DNA from: Seriola aureovittata
Taxonomy: Eukaryota > Chordata > Actinopteri > Carangiformes > Carangidae
Assembly (NCBI RefSeq): GCF_021018895.1
Contig: NC_079387.1
Location: 3,225,083-3,289,082, forward strand
Length of the DNA stretch: 64,000 nucleotides
Direction of reading: 5' to 3'
The notes under the pieces are model-generated. The model was not told where the DNA came from. It saw only the letters and a list, made by a program, of their open reading frames with translations, and did no database searches. Position numbers and translations under genes: made by a program. Below are positions 40,601 to 64,000 of this stretch, piece after piece. Within the stretch, counting starts at the first letter, position 1. Each line of letters begins with the position of its first letter.

Positions 40601-41398
40601 AAACACAGGAAATCAAAATGTAGTTACACGATAAATTGCATTGTCCTAATCTTTCCATCCGTATTTACCACTATATTTCTCATTGCTATAAATAGTCCCG
40701 GTACACTGATGACAATTTATTGACAGTTTATGCCAGTTCTGTGAATAAAGTGTTAGTGTTGTAGTGGAAGTGAGCTGCCCTGAATGCACAAGCGAAGCAG
40801 CCTGACCCTGAGAGCGATTTACACCACACTGTCTCTCGCACTCAAGCAGTCACGTAATGTACAAAGGGCTTTAGCAGCAGATGCAGATGTAAATTACATA
40901 TGATCACACACACTCAGATGGATGTCATGACAGATGTGAGGAGAGCGGTAGATGCCGTCACAGCACTGTGTGGCTGCTGGCAACCATCTGCCGCACACGC
41001 TGACTCTTTACTTGAGATGATCTGCCTCCTCTGACTCTTTCACACTCTCACGTTATCGCTGGTGTTTTTACTTCTGTTCTTTCTTTGTCTCACATTTTCC
41101 TTGGAGAAGGAGGCCAACACCAAGTTTTTTTTTTTTTTTTGTAGCTTTCAAAACAAGAACTTACAAGAAACAAAACAAGAAAGAAATATAAAAAGAATAT
41201 GTGTATACATTAGGATGTGTTAGAAAGCACACTTGTATATGTGTTTGCCCCTTGGCAGCATGTGTTTAACTGTACATGTCAATCATGTGCTCACAAACAC
41301 ACATGCTCACACACAGCTGCTCATTGTGAAGCCCCACACTCTTTAGATAACCTGCCACTAATTAGAGACAACAGTTAATAAAGGCCAACTAACTGCAT

Positions 41399-41399
<1 letters not shown>

Positions 41400-41471
<72 letters not shown>

Positions 41472-41503
41472 TGTGTGAGAGAGAGAGAGAGAGAGAAAGA
41501 GAG
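41400..41503. repeat. (GT)n(GA)n compound microsatellite
   Basis: GT run of about 70 bp with one TT interruption, then a (GA) run with an AAA interruption. Confidence 0.95.
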
Positions 41504-47834
<6,331 letters not shown>

Positions 47835-48021
47835 CTGATTGAAGAATCCATCTGCTCTTTCCTTGTTAAGATCAGCCCCTGAGGGCCCCTCAAGCACAAA
47901 TCCTCTCCTTGCTCTCTTTTAGCAGATAGGAGAAACAGCTGCCTCAGTATGTGAGCGTGCCCCACCTTTTACAACGTTTGTTTACATTTAGATTAATTTC
48001 ATTAAAATTACTTCTTTGACA

Positions 48022-48176
48022 TGCCTTTATTTGATAAGGAGAGTGGAGAGAGACAGGAAACATGGGAGACATGCAGTAAAGGGTTCAGCCAGCTGGGAAT
48101 CAAACCGGGAATCTGCTGTTCAAGGCTCATTATGCCCATATGGTGTGTGTCCTAACCACTCAGCCATCAGGAGGCC
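48022..48176 (-). mobile_element. tRNA-derived SINE
   Basis: On the - strand the head reads like a tRNA promoter: an A-box-like TGGCTGAGTGG and a B-box GGTTTGATTCC. The body follows (ACTGCATGTC, CCTGTCTCTC) and then an AAATAAAGGCA end. This head-body-tail matches a SINE type that is very common in teleosts. It is diverged from the consensus, so probably old and inactive. No target-site duplication could be confirmed. Confidence 0.8.
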
Positions 48177-48881
48177 CCACGACCAAGAATTTCAAGTGGT
48201 AAATCTGCCACTGATATCATTGTAGACCGCATATGTGCTGGGTGAGATTGGACGGCTTAACAGGCGTAGCAACAGTAAATAAGTGGGCTTGACAACCCTT
48301 TTGATTTCAAAAAAGTGTTCTGTGGAAACTGTTTAACTTCTGTGTGGCCTTGCACCGCATTCATAAATTGACGATAAGTAGAAAATATTCCACGGCTCTG
48401 GGAGCAAACTGACCCAGAGATAATTGTAGTTTGACTTGCTGAAATCACAGAGAGGTCGGTCAGGATCTTCCATAACTTTCCTTTCACAGTCTTGCAAGTT
48501 GATTGTGTGAACAAGAGACTTCAGGCGCGCTTTCTTTTGAGAATGTAGCTGAAAGCAAAGGTCAGAGCAGTAAAGTGTGACAGCTCAGACTTCGATAATG
48601 CCACACTGTTCAGATACTTTTCACACACACACTTTCACACAGACATACACAAGCTAAATCTTTCTTGGGGCTTATTTTATTTGGGTCATTTAGAGTTCAC
48701 AGATGTAACTGTACACACCAACACACGATTACTACTTTTTCTCTCTTTATCTCACACACACCAACATGCTGGCAGTGCAGACAGTCACTCTCTACACTCG
48801 TACATCGTGCATGAGACCTTGTTGCTAGGCAACACTGGCCTATGTTAAAATGCCCCTCCACAAGAGATCAGGCTCTGGAAA

Positions 48882-48885
<4 letters not shown>

Positions 48886-48935
<50 letters not shown>

Positions 48936-48943
48936 GCGTGTGT

Positions 48944-48980
<37 letters not shown>

Positions 48981-48995
48981 TGTGTGTGTGTGTGT
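48886..48995. repeat. (GT)n microsatellite, interrupted
   Basis: About 110 bp of GT with GC and AC substitutions. Confidence 0.95.
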
Positions 48996-49478
48996 TGACA
49001 CTAATCTGGATTGCTGTGTATTGTGTGTGTAAACTGCAGTATATACATGATGTTCCCGCATATTTCCTCTGCTATCAGATTTAAAACTTTGCAACAACAA
49101 ATGACAAATATTTTCACTTTCTTTTAAAACTTCTCCAGTGTGTTATATTACTGCTGTTTCCAAGATGGAAATGACCTTTTCATCTGACCCCTCTACACAA
49201 TTCCAACAAAAACTCAACATTCAAATCTTCATGCGTATCACAGGGCATATAAAAGTATAATGCAGCACATTTTTTAAAGTTGTTTAGAACAAATTAGATT
49301 CCGTGTGACATCACAACTGACATTTTCAACTGACAAAGTAACATTATGATGTCATAACATTCCAGGCTTCGAAAACTGCTTAGCTGAACAGGTTACAGGT
49401 TCACGTGTGAAGAGTCGAGACAAAAAACACAATAGAACAACAATAACAGTGTATTCAGTACAACAAATAAACAAAAAC

Positions 49479-49880
49479 ATGATGGGCAAAAAGATGAATA
49501 GATACATCTTTCACCACCAATACTCACCGATTCATCTGTCATCAAGACAATCAGCTGCGAAGAGGCCCAGGGCTGCTGGTCCAGTAGAAAGAATGGAATT
49601 GATGCCATATCCCATCTCCTATGACGTCCATGCCCAATGCAGGAGGTACTACAGCGCTAGTGATGAAGTTCAAGATATGATTTGGGAGCCATATCCTGTT
49701 GCTTACTTCATCAGATCCAGGTGGAACAGGTTCAACAAGCCCAAACAATCATTCCCCTTCAGGAACCTGCAGCCAGCAGCTGATTCACACTACACCGGAG
49801 GCAACGCTCAAAACAGCTTTCCCACCTACAGCCACACACCTGGAGAGACTGATCAGGTGGAGAGTATGGACTGGCAGTGA
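49479..49880 (+). CDS. Orphan ORF of unknown function (candidate)
   Basis: Open for 133 codons from ATG 49479, and upstream to at least 49407 without a stop, closing at TGA 49878-49880. The product is rich in Tyr, Pro, Ser, Arg, Asn and Gln with an aromatic middle (PYPISYDVHAQCRRYYSASD). It has no signal peptide, membrane segment or known motif. AATAAA at 50318-50323 with a GT-rich stretch beyond could end a transcript. It is the most protein-like ORF in the gene-poor half, but ORFs of 141 codons arise elsewhere here apparently by chance, so it may be spurious or a decayed exon. I do not recognise it. Confidence 0.3.
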   Translation: MMGKKMNRYIFHHQYSPIHLSSRQSAAKRPRAAGPVERMELMPYPISYDVHAQCRRYYSASDEVQDMIWEPYPVAYFIRSRWNRFNKPKQSFPFRNLQPAADSHYTGGNAQNSFPTYSHTPGETDQVESMDWQ

Positions 49881-50033
49881 TAACCCTCCTTCCTTCAAAA
49901 ACAAAGAAAACACGAAAAACTAAACCAAAGATCTAATGGATCGACAACCTACCTCTGATTTAAGAAGAAAAAGAAGAAAGAACCAAAGTCCATAAAACAC
50001 ACATGCAGCCAAGGCACAACAGCTCAGATTTAC

Positions 50034-50217
50034 CTCTCAAAGTATAACACGTTGATAGGTAAGTTTGAAACTTTTCCTTCTCTCCATCCACACCCTGAAG
50101 ACTTGTGGACGCCTCCATGTAAAAGTCCTGACACATCCCACCAGAAGAAAACACACAGGCCGGCAGGCCCAGAAGTAAGCTGGTAAAAGCAATACTAAAT
50201 GTGAACAAAGCCTTCAT
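50034..50217 (-). CDS. Candidate first exon of a small secreted protein
   Basis: ATG at 50217-50215 (A at -3) opens MKALFTFSIAFTSLLLGLPA, a textbook signal peptide with a likely cut near PACVFSS. The product continues through CQDFY and STCYTLR to a possible donor GAGAG|GTAAAT at 50034/50033. Read through, the ORF ends 25 codons later at about 49960. A TTTATTTATTTAAG stretch about 95-110 nt upstream of the ATG could be a TATA-like element. Two downstream - strand acceptors have strong pyrimidine tracts: one ends AAATCAG near 49956, the other TTTTTGAAG near 49894. The second would append a Cys-rich tail with pattern CGC-x4-C-x3-C-x2-C and then a stop. No family is recognised and expression is unproven. 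Confidence 0.33.
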
Positions 50218-50301
50218 TCTATTAGAAGATTGTTCTCTTTTGAATTTTAACTGTGTATTTCTGTGCATCTTCTGTGTCATTGCAAATAAGGGAAACCTCA
50301 A

Positions 50302-51059
50302 TGGTTTTGGAGGCTTAAATAAATAAATGAAATGAAATCTGGAAAGCTAGTGCTGTTTGTCCCCATATATGTTGTTTTGTGCAGACAGTTGCAACATTTA
50401 TGAAAAATACTTCAGGTTTAAATGAACCAGAATGATTCTTTCAGAATTTAAGTAATTTGAGTTTATTGATATGAGAGCTCGTGTTGAGGGGAGGAAAACA
50501 CTGAAACTATAGTAAATGCATAACACACATTAATATTCATGCAATGATACCTCAGTAAGCAGCAGCAAAGAGAACACAGTGTAGCCACACACACTGAGCA
50601 GAGGACGACACAGATCGTGTACACTTCCTTTGTCCCAATACACACACACACACACAGATCAAATTATAAGAAGTTGTAGCTCAGAGAGCTGAAATCCTTT
50701 TGCATTATTGCAGGTTTCTGATTTTCTTTCCACTACACTGCTAATTCATAAGCTGCTTCCTCCTGTGAGCTGTGCACATTTGACCACTGGACCACTGGAA
50801 TCCATTGCGAAAGACTGGTTTCATTATTTTGTTTGTCTGTTTGTTGCTCATTAGGATTTGTGAAAATGCAAACAAGAAGGATGGAACCTACATGTATGCA
50901 CACAGGAAGTGAGATCCAGAGGGAGTCATAGACAGACACCCAAAATCAAACAGTAGGGAGGTCAGACAGTTCAGGACTGTAACAATATGAAATAATGCGC
51001 TATTTTACCCACCTTTTCTAACTTTTCTAACTTTATAGCCGACAGCTGTTCGTGTGGGG
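50302..51059. other. Intergenic region
   Basis: AT-rich; contains the AATAAATAAATAAA cluster near 50316-50329 and a short (CA) run at 50640-50656. No gene seen. Confidence 0.4.
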
Positions 51060-51172
51060 CATTTCTCTCTTTCTCTTCCTCCCTCCATCTCTCTCTCATT
51101 CCTCTAATTGCAGCTGTAATCCTTTGCCAGATTAGAGGGAAGTGCAGGATCTGTGTTTGGTGTTTGTGTGTA

Positions 51173-51204
<32 letters not shown>

Positions 51205-51560
51205 TAGTCTGAATGAACGATGCATAGATCTCTGAGAGATTACTCGATCCATGTCATCATCACACGGGTTGAAACTGAAGAATCCAAATCCAATTTACTC
51301 TCTGCTGATGTTTATTCAAACGAGTAATGTGATCCAGCAGCTTGTGAAGCAACTGAACCAAATCACTGGGCGTTTCCTCCACGACAGAGATGCTGTGATG
51401 TTTATTATTGTAACCAAGGTAGATAGAGTTTGATTTATCATGACTCTCGCTGATTTGGTTGCTTAATATATTCACTAATTCAACAACAGTTTTCCTCCTG
51501 CTCTAATACTATTTTGTTTCTCTCTCTTCATCTCTCCTGTCTGACCTGGTTGTCATCGGC
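51060..51560 (+). repeat. Duplicated element, copy 1
   Basis: Clearly homologous in the same orientation to 59240-60025. Shared blocks: attcctctaattgcag, the (GT)n, gtctgaatgaa, gatgcatagatct, gggttgaaactgaagaa, aatgtgatccagcagcttgtgaagca, ctgacctggttgtcat. A stem CCTCTAAT (51101-51108) / ATTAGAGG (51131-51138) is kept in both. It does not resemble a known coding gene. Confidence 0.8.
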
Positions 51561-53715
<2,155 letters not shown>

Positions 53716-53721
53716 GCCACT

Positions 53722-53800
53722 GCCACAACAGGGGCCAGTGGGATTTGAACCCTCAACCTTGCCATTGTTAATGCCTCATTCCACCTACAGATGGGTGCAG
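53722..53800 (-). mobile_element. tRNA-like/SINE fragment beside the (GT)68 tract
   Basis: On the - strand GAGGGTTCAAATCCCAC is a good B-box/T-arm. A weak A-box-like GTAGGTGGAATGAGGC lies about 35-50 nt upstream. The T-stem is imperfect and no full cloverleaf forms, so this is more likely a tRNA-derived SINE remnant than a working tRNA gene. Confidence 0.35.
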
Positions 53801-54815
53801 TGAGCAAAAGATGCAAAATCACATAATTTAAGCCTAAACACAAAGGAACCACACTGACTTCTTAAATAGTTTTATTGGATTGTTTGTACATCTAATGATA
53901 TAGGACCCAATATATAAATGTCTGGCTTTTGAGCTACAAGGCCAGGTCAGTGTCAGCTCTTCCCTTTCTTCTCGGGGAGATTATGTAAGGCCTCAAGGAT
54001 GATACCATCATCTCATGAGCAACTTTGAGACAAAAATGCCACAACCTCTGTGTCCTGCAGGGACGTCTTAATGGCATTATCAAGACAGTCATGGCAGCAT
54101 TTGCTCTAAATTCAGTAAATGTCTCGCACGCACTCTCCAGTCCACTCTAATTTCTTGAGGCAACATGAGGGATGATTTCATCCTGCAGCCTCAGTGCAAA
54201 GTTAAAGGGCAAGAGCTTTTAAGATCTACCAAGTCGCCCATCTTGTTAAACCCCTTCTTATGACATGTCTATGGAAGACAACAAGGAGAATTTAACATCC
54301 CAAAAGAATATATAGAGTTCAAAGGGAGACAGGAATTTAAGATACATCAATTATGAAAAATGAGAAACAACTCTTTACATCTCACATAGAAAAAGAGACG
54401 TTTTACAGCAAGACAGGACCACTAGTGACTGAATGATATCAAAAATATGAGCATACATGTTATTCAATGCCAATACAGATTTCAAATGCATTCATAATGT
54501 GTCATCCATGGCTTGAATCACTCAATCCAGCACACACGCACATACACCCCACCCTGAAGAGTGTGATCTGCTCCTATATTGGACTTTACCTTCTTTAATG
54601 TAATTATCTTCACCTTCAAGATACTAAGGACAAGAATGTCAGAGCAGTGTGTGTGTGTGCATGTGTGCCCATTATCTCAAGAGCCAGTGCCACATTGCTG
54701 TTTGTGACGGATTGCTCCATTGGCTACTGATGCAAAAAGGCCCTCAGTGAGATCACTCTCGTGCTATCTACTTAGTGTTTACCCTGGTCATTACGAATGC
54801 CCCCTTCTCCTTCAA

Positions 54816-54821
<6 letters not shown>
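53801..54821. other. Intergenic region
   Basis: No gene, RNA gene or repeat seen, apart from a short GT run near 54648-54667. Confidence 0.4.

Positions 54822-54889
<68 letters not shown>
54822..54889. repeat. (GT)n microsatellite
   Basis: A 68-bp uninterrupted GT tract. Confidence 0.95.
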
Positions 54890-54891
<2 letters not shown>

Positions 54892-55146
54892 ACGGTATCC
54901 CATCATACCAACTGATCCCAGATGTGCAGCTTCACACACATACTTGGAAATCGCTGGAGCAAGTAGGCAGAATAGTAGCAGATAATATATGTCATTATTA
55001 GTTTAAATTCTGCTCAACAAGTCAGTGGAATGATGTTGGAAATGGAAGTGGTTATAGCGAAGCACCTGCCTGCCATAGTCAGGTCAGTGGAGGTTTAGTC
55101 CATTGGGAGGTGGTGTTGCTTTGGAAGGGACAGGCTACGTTCTCTG

Positions 55147-55149
<3 letters not shown>

Positions 55150-55219
<70 letters not shown>
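55150..55219. repeat. (CT)n microsatellite
   Basis: A 70-bp pure pyrimidine CT tract ending in CTGCAG. It looks like a super-strong splice acceptor, but no exon follows. Confidence 0.95.
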
Positions 55220-55222
<3 letters not shown>

Positions 55223-55312
55223 GCTTGTACAATGACAGAAGAGGCTCTGTGTCCATTTCACCATCAGTCAGCCTTTCAAGGCTGTTGGGAGTGTAAATAT
55301 TGGTGTTGTCAC

Positions 55313-55769
55313 GTGTGTGTGTGTGTGTGTGTGTGGGCAGAAGAGTGCGGGAGACTTAAAATTGATGTGTTAGTTTTCATCAGATTTTATGGATGTCATC
55401 AACAACTCCCTCTCTCTCCCTTTTTCATCACATATCTCTCTCACACACAAACACACACACTCTGTCTCTTTCTTCCCATGATTCTGCTGTCCACTGTTAA
55501 CACAGATCTCGTTGTGTGTGTCTTTGTGTGTGTGTGTGTGTGTGTGTCTGTGTGTGTCTGTGCACTGGTAGTTTTCCATGAGGGAAGGCTGCGAGGGCCC
55601 CAGGGGAAAGTCTTCACAGAGGGGAGGAGTCAGCAAAGAAATTCTGTGTGGTGTGTGGCATGCGTAGGTGTGTGTCAGGATGATTATGATAATGAAGAGG
55701 AAAAGGGAATGTTGGGGGAGGGTACAGGTGTGTGTGTGTGTGTGCGTGCGTGTGTGTGTGTGTGTGAAT
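55313..55769. repeat. Cluster of short (GT)n tracts
   Basis: Four separate GT tracts (about 55313-55335, 55514-55560, 55650-55676 and 55728-55769) within 460 bp. They create long but meaningless ORFs on both strands. Confidence 0.85.
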
Positions 55770-58700
55770 GTGAATGAATGAACTCATATTGGGAAATAAC
55801 AGCTGTAAAGCGGAAAACTCCAAAGTACAACAGGGCTGCAAGTGTGTGTGCTTTTTTTGTGAGCGTGTGTGTGTGCAGTGTCAGGAAATGAAGTGATTTT
55901 GTGCAATAGCGAAGTCACCCATCTTTGCAACGTAAAAGCTGAAACACAGGGAAGGGAACTTCTGTCACATTGGTTGATAATTTTTTCGACAAGAGTTGAA
56001 CAAAAAGTTTTCTGAAGTGAAAAGAAAATGCGGTGGAGAGACAGAAAGACGGCAAGAGAGATTAGGACAAAGGAAGGAGAAAGCAAGGGAGGTGCAGACA
56101 GATAGAAAGACAAAGAAATCGTTTGTTTTGAGATGCCGGTGTCCTTTCCAAGGACAAGCAGACATGCCACAACTGTCATGTGAGGAGACTCCTCCTCCTC
56201 CTCCTCTCTGTTAAACTCCTCCCTCTCCAACTTCCACTTGTCTCGCGTCTGACTGTCTCCTCTGCTCTTAACTTGTTAACCCTCCTTATTCAGAGGTGAA
56301 TGAGAAGGTGACAAAGCTGCTGTCTGTATTAAAACTATGAATGTCAGGAAGGTTTCAAATAACCTAGTCAAAAACATATATATGTAAAAAAAAAAAACAT
56401 ATAAACCCCTTTCTCCCACTCCCATATATTTCCTCTCAAAATAATAAGTTTCTCCTGCCCAATGCAACCTTCAGTATAGATCAGTACACTGTGAGTTTGG
56501 GGTTATTTACCCTTCAGCAAGCAAGGTACTGCTGGTGGTTTCGTCATTACAAACTCAAGCCGTGCAGCCAAACTTTGTCAACAATTATTTTAAACTCTAG
56601 TGGGGGTCTCAAACTTTTCAGTGATTATTTGGCATCATTTTCAGGGATTAAACTGAAAGAGAACTTCACAATGTCGGTCAACTGTCAGCCTGCTCTGGCC
56701 TATCTTTCTCTCAATCTCCCCTTTATCTTCTTATCCATGCCCTTCAGTTAGTTACCACTAACTCAGTGACCTTTGACCCAGTTAATGAGCAGAGGTCCTG
56801 TCGCTGGTGTCTGTTAGGGAAGTGAAAAACAGCTTTGGTTTGTATAGGCAGTTACCAGCAGGGCGTTTATTCTGAAAGCCTCCCTCAATACACGCAATGT
56901 ACCACAGCTCTGTCACAAATGAACACTGCACAATCATTGAGGGAGAGCTGGCAGTGATGAAATGACACATTGATAAGTCATGTTGTATTTCTAAACATAC
57001 TTGTACATCCCATTTTTTCGCAATGTACTTTTTCTGGTTGCCAGTTTCGGACGTCCACATTTCTTTTACTTGCTGAAACAGGCCAGTTGTGTTGTGTTGA
57101 CTTAAGGTTTTGTTTAGCTCGATTTCATGTCGTAATTTTCTTTTTCTTTCTAATTTGTTGTCGTTTTCTTAAGACCAGACCATGGATACACACATTTACG
57201 GCCATTTTCAGCTTCATTCAAAACCCTTTTCATAACACAGCTGGTATAAACATAATCTTGGTTTTAAGATGACAATTATGTGTAGTTTTGTTTTGGTAGG
57301 TGCAACCAAAAATGAATGAGTAGCAGCGTGTTTACAATTATGGCAAGTCATAATGATAGCTTACTGTATGAAGTGGTCGGCAGTCAGCTGAAAGCCTGAG
57401 CTGCGGATGTTGATTTTTTGATAGTACAGGAACGATTTCCGAGCACAGACAATTAAGCAACGCCTTCGCCTTATCGGGAGGCTGAGTTCATGACTCGTCA
57501 GGAGTTTGCAATATTTGACGGTTATTTCAACACATTCACTCACATGAACTTCTTGATCTTTTGACCCCAGTCTAACTCCCACCCAGACAGATGGAGGAGT
57601 GTATAATTGATTTGTCTATAACTGAATCTTGAGTATTGGGACTTGACAGCCAAACCAGCCAACACTGTTTTAGTGCAGTTTCTCTAGATTTATTTTAATA
57701 TACATATATTTTGTTATTGTTAATAAAATATATCGAAATCATTATCATTATCAAATCTGTCTTTATTCAACACAATTCCACATATATTCAATGGTACACT
57801 AAATGTGGACTTTAGTTCTTTTAGCAGATAATTGCCAGACCACCATTTTAGTTTAGTGTATTTCATTTAAACCGTCCACGCTATTGGTTCAGATGAACAA
57901 TTAAGGGATCACCAAAGTAGTTATAATTCATTTTGAGAGGCGACATAAATGTCTGTAGCAAAATTTTCTGACAATCCATCAAACAGTTTGTTGATATGAT
58001 TCAGTCTGGATCAAAGTGGAGAACTGGATGACATTGACTGGACTGACATTGCTACCCCTAAAGCTATGAAAAACACTGCAGCTGTAACATTCACTGCCCA
58101 CAGATGGCTCCACCGTCAAAAACATAGCTGCAGTTACTCCCCTTGCCTGTAGGTGTCGCAAATCAAACGAGAGCAACAGGTGCAGATGTGACCGACCTCT
58201 GGCGCTCAGCCTGGATTCAGACGTTAGTCCTTAATTTAACATGATTTTTCTGTCACTTACTAAGCTGAGAAAGAAGAAAATCACACACACAGACACACAA
58301 ATGATTCGCTTCTGGTGGTCATTCTGGTGTGTGTCTGTCAGCAGACTCATTGCGTCCACACTCGGGTTTACACAGTGGAGTATGCGTGCATGAGTGAGAC
58401 AGAGACAGTGGCTCTTTGTTGCTGTTGCCAGGGTTTTGGATCAGCCAGGCTGGACGTGCCTACAGTGACTCTTTCTTTCTTTATCCTCTCTTTCACGCTT
58501 TCACTCATTTTCTGTGTCGCTGTGCTCCTCTACTGCTTAATATTGTGGAATATAAAACTATAATGTCACATATCCAATCCTGAAGAAGTGACATCTCACT
58601 CTTGCTATTTATTTATTTGTATAATGAATACATTTTTAGAGTTACATTGTTATATCCAGGGTTTTCCACATGTTCCTCTGGTATTTGTTTAAGGACAGTC

Positions 58701-59239
58701 TTCCTGTGAAGGTGTATCATACCTCTCCCTTGGTTAAAAGACAGATATTCCAGAGTTATAATTAACGCTGGCAGACAAACCTGTTTGTTTCCACAACAGG
58801 ATGAATTTCAATACCAAGATCAAGATCAAGATGAGCACAGAAATGAAAAAGTGAAAAGTGAAAACCTGAGGAAGCCTGTGGACTGTTCACACAGTTGTTC
58901 TTGCGATGTTAATGAATATGGTGTTATGAATGCTGATACGAGCCCTCCGGGGCTGCTGCTTGTGTCATGAATGCTGCACCTGCAGGAATCCTTCTTTCTT
59001 TACAGCAGCTGATATTTGCATTTGACCATATTTAAGATATTTTAACTCTTTTTATGCAACGACCATTTGAAAGGACGAATCCTCAAAAACAACATGGAGG
59101 TTAAAGGTATACGATGTATCAGTTAGTGAGACCTCATTGCAAAAATTCATGTGATTGACCTTTTGACCTGTTTGCAGCTTTGACAGTGACCTTACACTCA
59201 TGCTGACAATCAGAATAATCAAAATTATAAACATACATC
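55770..59239. other. Gene-poor intergenic region
   Basis: Mixed AT-rich sequence with a purine-rich patch near 56020-56120 and a CTC triplet run near 56190-56206. No gene is supported. Confidence 0.4.
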
Positions 59240-59319
59240 TCTCACTTTGTCTTTCTCTCTTTCGCATTCCTCTAATTGCAGATGTAATCCTTAGCCAGAT
59301 TAGAGGCATGTGCAGACAC

Positions 59320-59372
<53 letters not shown>

Positions 59373-60025
59373 TGTGTGTGGTCTGAATGAATGATGCATA
59401 GATCTAGAGATAACACAATCCCTGTCATTATCACATGGGTTGAAACTGAAGAAGCCAAATCCACTTTACTCTCTGCTGATTTTTATTACCACTGCAAAGG
59501 AGGACTAAACTTGGGGGAGGGGTGGGGCACGGGCCAGGGAAGAGCCCATTACCTTTTGGGGCAGATCCTAATGGTTAATTACGAATTGGAATTGTTCTTC
59601 TCTGAAGTCTGGTGCATGTTGTTTGACATTGGCTTTGGGATAGATCTGCACTCTGAGAGCCCTTCTAGTTCAAACCAGGAATGTGATCCAGCAGCTTGTG
59701 AAGCAGCTAAACCAGACCACTGAGCATTTCCTCCTTGACAGAGATGATGTGAGGTTCGTTGTTGTAACCAAGTCTGACACAGTTTGATCCATCAGTCATA
59801 TCTCGTGTTGAGGATGGAACTGATTTGGTTCGTTTATTATCTCTACAGTAGTTTTCCTCTGATATAAAAACCTGATTTCTGAAATCCTGCCTGTTCCCTC
59901 TGTAATACAGGTTGGTCTGATAAGAACAAGGTTTCAGGCAAATGTTTTGGACTATAAATAGCAGCACTTTCTGTTTCTTTTGTATCTCTCTCTTTGCCTC
60001 TACAGCATAGTCTGACCTGGTTGTC
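59240..60025 (+). repeat. Duplicated element, copy 2 (with insertion)
   Basis: Homologous to 51060-51560. It has about 180 extra bases (about 59488-59666) between ctgctgatttttatt and ttcaaacc, not found in copy 1. Stem CCTCTAAT (59269-59276) / ATTAGAGG (59299-59306) is kept, with a (GT)n at 59323-59380 in the equivalent position. Confidence 0.8.
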
Positions 60026-60045
60026 ATGTACCTTAATAACCAGCC

Positions 60046-64000
<3,955 letters not shown>

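Larger units (their letters stand above)
34111..41399. other. Gene-poor intergenic region
   Basis: Apart from the regulatory block noted, I see only AT-rich unique-looking DNA, a (GAG)n run at about 37583-37607 and scattered short ORFs that look random. No gene is supported. Confidence 0.5.

Noticed and set aside
53722..53800. Functional tRNA gene
   Set aside because: Only the T-arm fits well; the acceptor and anticodon stems do not form a full cloverleaf.
55150..55222. Long CT tract ending in CTGCAG as a splice acceptor
   Set aside because: No open exon with a donor follows; it is a simple repeat.
55103..55777. 224-codon + strand ORF
   Set aside because: It runs through a (CT)35 tract and several GT tracts, which are open in some frames by composition. 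The Ser-Leu and Cys-Val repeats are artefacts.

Overview
The window looks like nuclear DNA from a ray-finned fish, probably a percomorph teleost. It has compact GT-AG introns, vertebrate muscle and phosphatase genes, a tRNA-derived SINE, very many (GT)n microsatellites, and a miR-26 hairpin inside a CTDSP-family host gene. All gene models below were assembled by hand from splice sites and reading-frame phase; no search was run.

Layout. (1) 916-3585, + strand: the 3' end of a SPEG-like giant muscle kinase gene. It shows the last part of an FN3 domain, a Pro/Ser/Thr-rich linker, the C-terminal kinase domain and the C-terminal tail. (2) 6851-16399, + strand: a complete seven-coding-exon ctdsp1 gene (262 aa, HAD-type small C-terminal-domain phosphatase). 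Its intron 4 carries a mir-26b hairpin at about 14741-14809. (3) 20979-32936, - strand: a complete obscurin-like 1 gene (24 coding exons, 2215 aa, 22 Ig domains and one FN3), tail-to-tail with ctdsp1. A noncoding 5' exon is inferred near 34042. (4) About 34.1-64.0 kb: a long gene-poor region rich in microsatellites. It holds one clear SINE, a diverged duplicated element (51.06-51.56 and 59.24-60.03 kb), a tRNA-like fragment, and one small locus at 49.4-50.3 kb with a + strand orphan ORF facing a - strand ORF that begins with a signal peptide.

How the genes relate. SPEG and OBSL1 belong to the same Ig/FN3 muscle-cytoskeleton superfamily, and their human orthologues are neighbours on chromosome 2q35, so finding both here is conserved synteny. 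CTDSP1 dephosphorylates the RNA polymerase II CTD at neuronal genes through REST and is the known host of miR-26b in mammals; that host-miRNA pair is kept here.

The most likely undescribed items are the 49.4-50.3 kb locus, a perfect 19-bp hairpin in ctdsp1 intron 1, the AUGUGAUGG start-stop at the ctdsp1 start codon, and the duplicated element with a conserved stem. No CRISPR array, operon or phage-like system is present; this is ordinary vertebrate chromosome with a few odd spots.
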